Position numbers and translations under genes: made by a program. A stretch of 11,384 bases of DNA from Spirochaetota bacterium (GTDB lineage Bacteria; Spirochaetota; B62-G9): positions 8,495-19,878 of the forward strand of contig JALXDB010000235.1 of NCBI GenBank assembly GCA_026990615.1, in the 5' to 3' direction. The notes under the pieces are model-generated. The model was not told the origin of the DNA and did no database searches. It saw nothing but the letters and a program-made list of their open reading frames with translations. Position 1 is the first letter of the stretch. Each line of letters begins with the position of its first letter. Below, piece by piece: positions 7,404 to 11,384 of the stretch.

Positions 7404-9979
7404 CCGTTCTCCATTTTATCTGGAATTATTATCTGTATTACGGTACCTCCTCCTTCCCTCTGGAAAGCCCTGATGATACCGTGATGTGCCAGCACCATCT
7501 TTTTAGTGATACTTAATCCGATTCCCCTTCCAGTGGCTTCTCCGGAAGTGCTGTAGAAGGGCTCAAATATTTTTTCTAAATTTTCTTTTGGAATTCCAAT
7601 GCCATTATCGGCTACTTCAATTATGTAGTTTCCCTTTTTCTTTTTACATGAAACCTGGATCCAGCCATTTTTTTCCACCGCATCGATTGAATTGTTAATA
7701 AGGTTTAGTAAAATCTGGGTGAACATATTTTTGCTTCCTTTGATTTCATTGCACTCAATATCTGTTTCGAATTGTATTCCTTTTTCTTTAAACCTGTGCT
7801 CGAGCAGGGAATATACTTCATTTACAATGTCCTTAAACCTGAATCTTGAATCGGTTATATCGGGAAGCTCGGTTCCTCTTGAGAGTTCCAGGACACTGTT
7901 TATTATATTGAAGGTTTTCTCTATGCTTTTTGAGATAATGCTTAAATTTTCTTTTATTTCTTTATCTTCGTACTCCTCTTTACCGTCCGCTCTAACGATT
8001 TTTAAGTTTCCGCGTTTAATATCATCAACTATTAGCTCTGATATTCCTTTTGCGGCTGCAAGTGGGCTTCTTAGATTGTGCGCAATGCCTGCGGCAAGTT
8101 CACCAAGTGTTTCAATGCTCTTTTTTTCGGTAAGCATTGCTTCATCTATCTTTCTCTTTGTAATGTCCTGAACCATAAACAGATAGTAATTTGTTTCATT
8201 TAACTTTTTGTACTGGAAAAAGAGATAGCGAATTTTACCATCTTTTCTGATCTGAATTTCCAGATTGTTTTCCTTCTGTTTTGGGTTTTTCAGATAATCT
8301 ACAAGGAATTTGCTTATTCTTGGAATATCCTTCAGTATATTCTTACCCTTTATTTCTGTATCCAGTAGCTCTTCAGATTTGGTATTGTAAAGAATGATGT
8401 TTCCGCTGGAATCCGTTATTACTATTCCTATGGGGGAGTTTTCTATTATAAGTTCATTTAGCAGATTGCTCCGTCTTCTTGCTTCTATCTCCTCTTTGAG
8501 CCTCTTAACCGCTATCTGTAGTTTTTCGGATTTTAATCTGCTTAAAAATTGAAGGTATACATTATTGAGGCTTACAGATATATACTCTAAAAACAGCCTT
8601 ATCCCCGACTGATCCTCCCTGCCGGGAGGTGTATAGTTTATGATGGCTATCTCTTTTCCTTCATTCGAAGAGACCCTGAACATCTCCCCATTTTCTATAT
8701 ACCTAATTTCTTTTCTCTGGATAAAATCCACCGATGAATCGATGTCGTTTATATTCTGGGTAAGGCCTGGATTGTAGCTTCTGGCCATAATGGTCTTGTT
8801 TTCGTTCAAATGAAAGTATATATTGCACTTCTCAATTTTAAACACAGAGGATATTCTTAAGGATATGCCCCGTAAGAGATTCTCGATGTTATTTTCTTCC
8901 AGAAGAAAAAGAGATAGTTCGTTTAAGTTTTCGATAAGGTCTTTTTTCTGGGTTATTTCAACCGAATACCTCTTATTCTCAAGAATCATATCGCCCAGTT
9001 TTGAGTTGGCCTCCTGTATAGCAGCAAAAATGCCTTTAATGTATGATCCGGGAATCTCTAGAATCGACAAAAGGCTTTTTATCTCTTCGTTTAAATCGAT
9101 CAGAATCCTGTCGACTTCACTGCCGAGAAGCCCAATCCTGTCCAACACCATCTGTGTATTCTTATAAGGAGGCTCTTCATCGAGAGTTTTGTAACCTGCT
9201 GTTTTGGCAAGAATATTTGATGCCAGTATGATGAGGTCCTCTACTGGTTGAATATCTCCTGAGGTACCTGATGGTGAAACTGCGGTATGGTGGTTTCTTA
9301 TAATTCTTACAATCTTTTCAGGAAGCCCCCATTGATCAAGTATAAAAGAAGCTACATCGCTGTGGTCAAATCCAAAAGTGATATTTTCAGCTTCGTAAAG
9401 GGGGATTCTTTTGGCTCGGGCCAGATTTACCGAGTTTTTATAGTCCTTCTCGGCGGAAATCAGAAAAATCGACTTCCCGATGTCGTGCAGAAGCCCTGCA
9501 GTGTACAGCTCATCATCGTTTTTTCTTCCTGTTGATTTTGCAATTTCGCGAGCGATAATGGCAGTGGCGATCGAGTGTAGCCAGAATTTTTTATAGTCAA
9601 ACCATGAAATATCCTTTTCTTTAAATATGTCCCTTATCGTTATACTCAGGATGATACTTTTAACTGTTTTATATCCGAGAAGAACTATTGCATCTTTAAT
9701 GTTTGAAACCTTGCCGTTTCTTGAATAGTATGCCGAGTTTGCTACCTTAAGAATTTTTGCCGTAAGGGAGGGATTTTGAAGCACAATTTTGGAAACATCA
9801 TCTATAGATCTGCCATCTGAAAGGCCTGTATCGATAGCAAGTTTTGCTGCCTCCGGTAACGAGGGAATATCTCCTACATCTATAAATTCAAGTAATCTTT
9901 CCCTGTCCAACTGGAGGCCTCTCCCTGTTCTATATTTATTTTGTGTTCTATATTTATTTTGTAATGAAGCATCTATCAT
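7400..9979 (-). CDS. HDOD-GAF-like-PAS sensor histidine kinase
   Basis: 859-aa soluble kinase with no evident membrane helices. Order of domains: HDOD (about 30-260); a linker; a GAF-like region (about 345-475); a short coiled coil (480-505); PAS (about 508-605, NSPIGIVITDSSGNIILYN, ending VQDITKRK); HisKA (about 620-700) with phospho-His H634 in GIAHNLRSPL; and HATPase_c (about 745-855). The ATPase has N763, D791-x-G793-x-G795 (DNGIGIP), IFEPFYST (804-811) and the GRGIGL lid (817-822), so it looks active. In HDOD, H135, H165/D166, D205/H206 and H230/H231 are kept. The position usually reading LAD appears as LAS (252-254), so metal-dependent hydrolysis is doubtful. The residue after H634 is Asn where Glu/Asp is usual. 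The gene is cotranscribed and coupled with the downstream REC-HisKA gene. The start is uncertain: ATG 9979 has no ribosome site, while TTG 9910 (residue 24, giving 836 aa) has GGGAGAGG 7 nt upstream. Confidence 0.88.
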   Translation of the reverse strand: MIDASLQNKYRTQNKYRTGRGLQLDRERLLEFIDVGDIPSLPEAAKLAIDTGLSDGRSIDDVSKIVLQNPSLTAKILKVANSAYYSRNGKVSNIKDAIVLLGYKTVKSIILSITIRDIFKEKDISWFDYKKFWLHSIATAIIAREIAKSTGRKNDDELYTAGLLHDIGKSIFLISAEKDYKNSVNLARAKRIPLYEAENITFGFDHSDVASFILDQWGLPEKIVRIIRNHHTAVSPSGTSGDIQPVEDLIILASNILAKTAGYKTLDEEPPYKNTQMVLDRIGLLGSEVDRILIDLNEEIKSLLSILEIPGSYIKGIFAAIQEANSKLGDMILENKRYSVEITQKKDLIENLNELSLFLLEENNIENLLRGISLRISSVFKIEKCNIYFHLNENKTIMARSYNPGLTQNINDIDSSVDFIQRKEIRYIENGEMFRVSSNEGKEIAIINYTPPGREDQSGIRLFLEYISVSLNNVYLQFLSRLKSEKLQIAVKRLKEEIEARRRSNLLNELIIENSPIGIVITDSSGNIILYNTKSEELLDTEIKGKNILKDIPRISKFLVDYLKNPKQKENNLEIQIRKDGKIRYLFFQYKKLNETNYYLFMVQDITKRKIDEAMLTEKKSIETLGELAAGIAHNLRSPLAAAKGISELIVDDIKRGNLKIVRADGKEEYEDKEIKENLSIISKSIEKTFNIINSVLELSRGTELPDITDSRFRFKDIVNEVYSLLEHRFKEKGIQFETDIECNEIKGSKNMFTQILLNLINNSIDAVEKNGWIQVSCKKKKGNYIIEVADNGIGIPKENLEKIFEPFYSTSGEATGRGIGLSITKKMVLAHHGIIRAFQREGGGTVIQIIIPDKMENG
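9908..9925 (-). promoter_or_regulatory. Alternative translation start (TTG) and ribosome site of the HDOD kinase
   Basis: Read on the - strand, GGGAGAGG (9925-9918) is followed by a 7-nt gap and TTG (9910-9908), in frame with the kinase. The protein would begin (M)DRERLLEFIDVGDIPSLP, which runs straight into the HDOD domain. The first ATG (9979) lacks any purine-rich upstream motif. GAGGCCTC (9921-9914) is also an 8-nt palindrome that overlaps the site and could fold over it. Confidence 0.45.
9926..9961. repeat. Exact tandem duplication, two 18-bp copies
   Basis: Copies at 9926-9943 and 9944-9961 are identical (TGTTCTATATTTATTTTG on the + strand) and directly adjacent. If the kinase starts at ATG 9979, they encode QNKYRT twice (residues 7-18). 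If it starts at TTG 9910, they lie in the leader just upstream of the ribosome site. Eighteen is a multiple of three, so copy-number change would keep the frame. Confidence 0.95.
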
Positions 9980-9999
9980 TTTATTTTATCGGGAAGGGA

Positions 10000-10008
10000 T
10001 GTTATAAT
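10000..10008 (+). promoter_or_regulatory. Extended -10 promoter element for glpK
   Basis: TGTTATAAT (10000-10008) is a perfect TGn-TATAAT extended -10. The -35 position (9980-9985, TTTATT with a 17-nt spacer) is poor, as extended -10 promoters tolerate. Transcription would begin near 10015, giving a leader of about 39 nt that contains GGAG (10042-10045). The 74-nt gap 9980-10053 must also serve the divergent kinase operon, unless that operon's promoter lies further in; no good - strand -35/-10 pair was found. Confidence 0.5.
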
Positions 10009-10053
10009 TTTTAAGTATTTTGGCTGTTTAAATAAAAATATGGAGTTATAGAT

Positions 10054-11384
10054 ATGAAAGAGTACATTTTAACTCTTGACCAGGGAACTACCAGTTCAAG
10101 AGCTCTCGCCTATGACCTTAATGGAGAGATTCTGGCGGTATCCCAGAAGGAGATTACCCAGTATTACCCTCAACCTGGGTGGGTTGAGCATGACCCTGAA
10201 GAGATATTAAAATCCCAGATAAATGTTGCAAGGGATGTGGTGGAGAAGACCGGTGGGCCGGATGGAATGATTGCTGTTGCAATTACAAATCAGAGGGAGA
10301 CAACGCTTATCTGGGATAGGGATTCAGGCAGAGCCCTGTACAGAGCTATTGTCTGGCAGTGCAGAAGGTCGTCTTCTATATGCGAGGAGCTGAAAAAAGC
10401 CGGTTATGAAGAAGAGGTCCTAAGTAGGACCGGACTTGTGATAGATGCCTACTTTTCGGCAAGCAAACTGATGTGGCTGTTTAGGGAACATCCCGACCTG
10501 TTGTCCTTGGCGAAATCGGGCAGGGTGGCATTTGGCACGGTGGATAGCTGGTTGATATACAATCTGACAGGCGAGCATAAAACAGATTATAGCAATGCGT
10601 CAAGAACCATGCTGTTTAACATCAACGACCTTGACTGGGATAATGACCTGCTGAAGAGTTTTAATATACCTGATTCGATTCTTCCTCAGGCTCAGCCATC
10701 CTTTTCAAATTTTGGAAATGTTAAAAAAGACATCTTTGGGAAGGAGGTCCCTCTTGTAGGGGTAATCGGGGATCAGCAATCATCCCTTCTTGGACAGGGG
10801 TGTATCAGGGAGGGTATGGTTAAGAATACCTATGGAACGGGATGTTTCGTCCTGATGAATACAGGGAATAAGAGGTGCATGTCTAAAAGAGGCCTTCTTG
10901 CGACCTATGCCTGGGGTGATGAGAGTAGCAGTGTATATGCCCTTGAGGGCAGTGTATTTATAGGCGGTGCTGTAGTCCAGTGGTTGAGAGATGGATTAAA
11001 AATTGTTTCGGAGGCCTCCCAAACCGAGAAAATTGCAGGTGAGGTCAAGGATAGTGGAGGGGTTTACTTTGTGCCTGCATTTGTGGGATTGGGAGCCCCC
11101 TACTGGAGAATGGACGCCAGGGGCACAATTACCGGTATAACGAGGGGTACGACATACAGACATATAGTCAGGGCGGCTCTTGAATCTATCGCCTATCAGA
11201 GCTACGATGTTATTAAGACTATGGAAGAAGACTCCGGTATTTTGGTAAAGGAACTCAGGGCCGATGGTGGAGCATCGGCAAATAATTTTTTAATGCAGTT
11301 TCAAAGCGATATATTAAATAAGGTAATATTCAGGTCAGAAATTCTAGAGTCCACATCAAGAGGGGCTTTTTTTTCGGCTGCAGT
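10054..11384 (+). CDS. glpK: Glycerol kinase, 3' end outside window
   Basis: 443 codons are present of an expected 495-500; the gene runs off the right edge. It is a FGGY-family cytoplasmic kinase that makes sn-glycerol 3-phosphate from glycerol and ATP, feeding glycolysis and phospholipid synthesis. Motifs include LDQGTTSSRA (8-17), NQRET (79-83; R81/E82), VWQCRRSS (100-107), DAYFSASK (131-138; Y133), GTVDSWLIYNLTG (161-173), GDQQSSLLGQG (239-249; D240 catalytic base, Q241), KNTYGTGCF (257-265), VPAFVGLGAPYW (340-351) and ADGGASANNFLMQFQSD (403-419). The ATG at 10054 has GGAG (10042-10045) 8 nt upstream. At the loop where Firmicutes enzymes carry the HPr-phosphorylated His (YHFYG, 14 residues before the catalytic Asp), this protein has KDIFG with D226, so that PTS control is not expected. 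No glpF or glpD is visible. It is divergent from the kinase operon. Confidence 0.95.
   Translation, partial: MKEYILTLDQGTTSSRALAYDLNGEILAVSQKEITQYYPQPGWVEHDPEEILKSQINVARDVVEKTGGPDGMIAVAITNQRETTLIWDRDSGRALYRAIVWQCRRSSSICEELKKAGYEEEVLSRTGLVIDAYFSASKLMWLFREHPDLLSLAKSGRVAFGTVDSWLIYNLTGEHKTDYSNASRTMLFNINDLDWDNDLLKSFNIPDSILPQAQPSFSNFGNVKKDIFGKEVPLVGVIGDQQSSLLGQGCIREGMVKNTYGTGCFVLMNTGNKRCMSKRGLLATYAWGDESSSVYALEGSVFIGGAVVQWLRDGLKIVSEASQTEKIAGEVKDSGGVYFVPAFVGLGAPYWRMDARGTITGITRGTTYRHIVRAALESIAYQSYDVIKTMEEDSGILVKELRADGGASANNFLMQFQSDILNKVIFRSEILESTSRGAFFSAA

Noticed and set aside
7692..8171. 159-codon open frame on the + strand
   Set aside because: It lies wholly antisense to the kinase HisKA/HATPase region, whose motifs are unmistakable; the antisense translation is Ser/Phe/Leu-rich with no recognisable domain.
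11361..11384. Frameshift at the T-run in glpK
   Set aside because: The frame continues through the tract as GAFFSAA, consistent with the family position, so no disruption is present.

Overview
The window is a chromosomal stretch from a Gram-negative (diderm) bacterium of moderately AT-rich composition. The clearest lineage evidence is a back-to-back lptF-lptG pair, the inner-membrane permeases of lipopolysaccharide export. The HDOD/PAS sensor kinase is a type frequent in Deltaproteobacteria-like and related phyla, but I cannot assign a genus. I see no tRNA, rRNA, CRISPR array, IS element or phage gene. All large frames are intact, and gene packing is tight with ATGA/GTGA start-stop overlaps.

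Layout. Positions 1-121 hold the 3' end of panD (aspartate 1-decarboxylase) on the + strand. Facing it, 949-203 on the - strand encodes a small sugar-nucleotidyltransferase-fold protein resembling LicC-type phosphocholine cytidylyltransferases. A 189-nt divergent intergenic region then separates it from a + strand cluster: lptF (1139-2248), lptG (GTG start at 2245, 4-nt overlap) and uvrA (3360-6194). uvrA follows lptG after 23 nt and has no visible Shine-Dalgarno sequence. A convergent AT-rich spacer (6195-6338) carries two inverted repeats. The - strand then carries a two-gene signalling operon read from right to left: an HDOD-GAF-like-PAS-histidine kinase (9979-7400), overlapped by 4 nt with a REC-HisKA protein whose ATPase domain has decayed (7403-6339). 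Divergent from it, glpK (glycerol kinase) starts at 10054 behind an extended -10 promoter and runs off the right edge.

How the genes may work together. The cytidylyltransferase-like enzyme and LptF/LptG may both serve envelope biogenesis (head-group activation and LPS export), but they are divergently transcribed and the link is only positional. uvrA is a standard nucleotide-excision-repair gene riding behind the lpt genes. The most unusual part is the signalling pair. The large kinase has an intact ATP-binding domain but an Asn instead of an acidic residue after its phospho-His (HNLRSP). Its partner has a complete receiver, a canonical HEINNP phospho-His box and no recognisable ATP-binding motifs. 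This fits a phosphorelay in which the second protein is a receiver fused to a ChpT/Spo0B-like phosphotransfer module. Neither protein has a DNA-binding output domain, so the target lies elsewhere. An exact 18-bp tandem duplication sits at the 5' end of the kinase gene, where the true start codon is uncertain.
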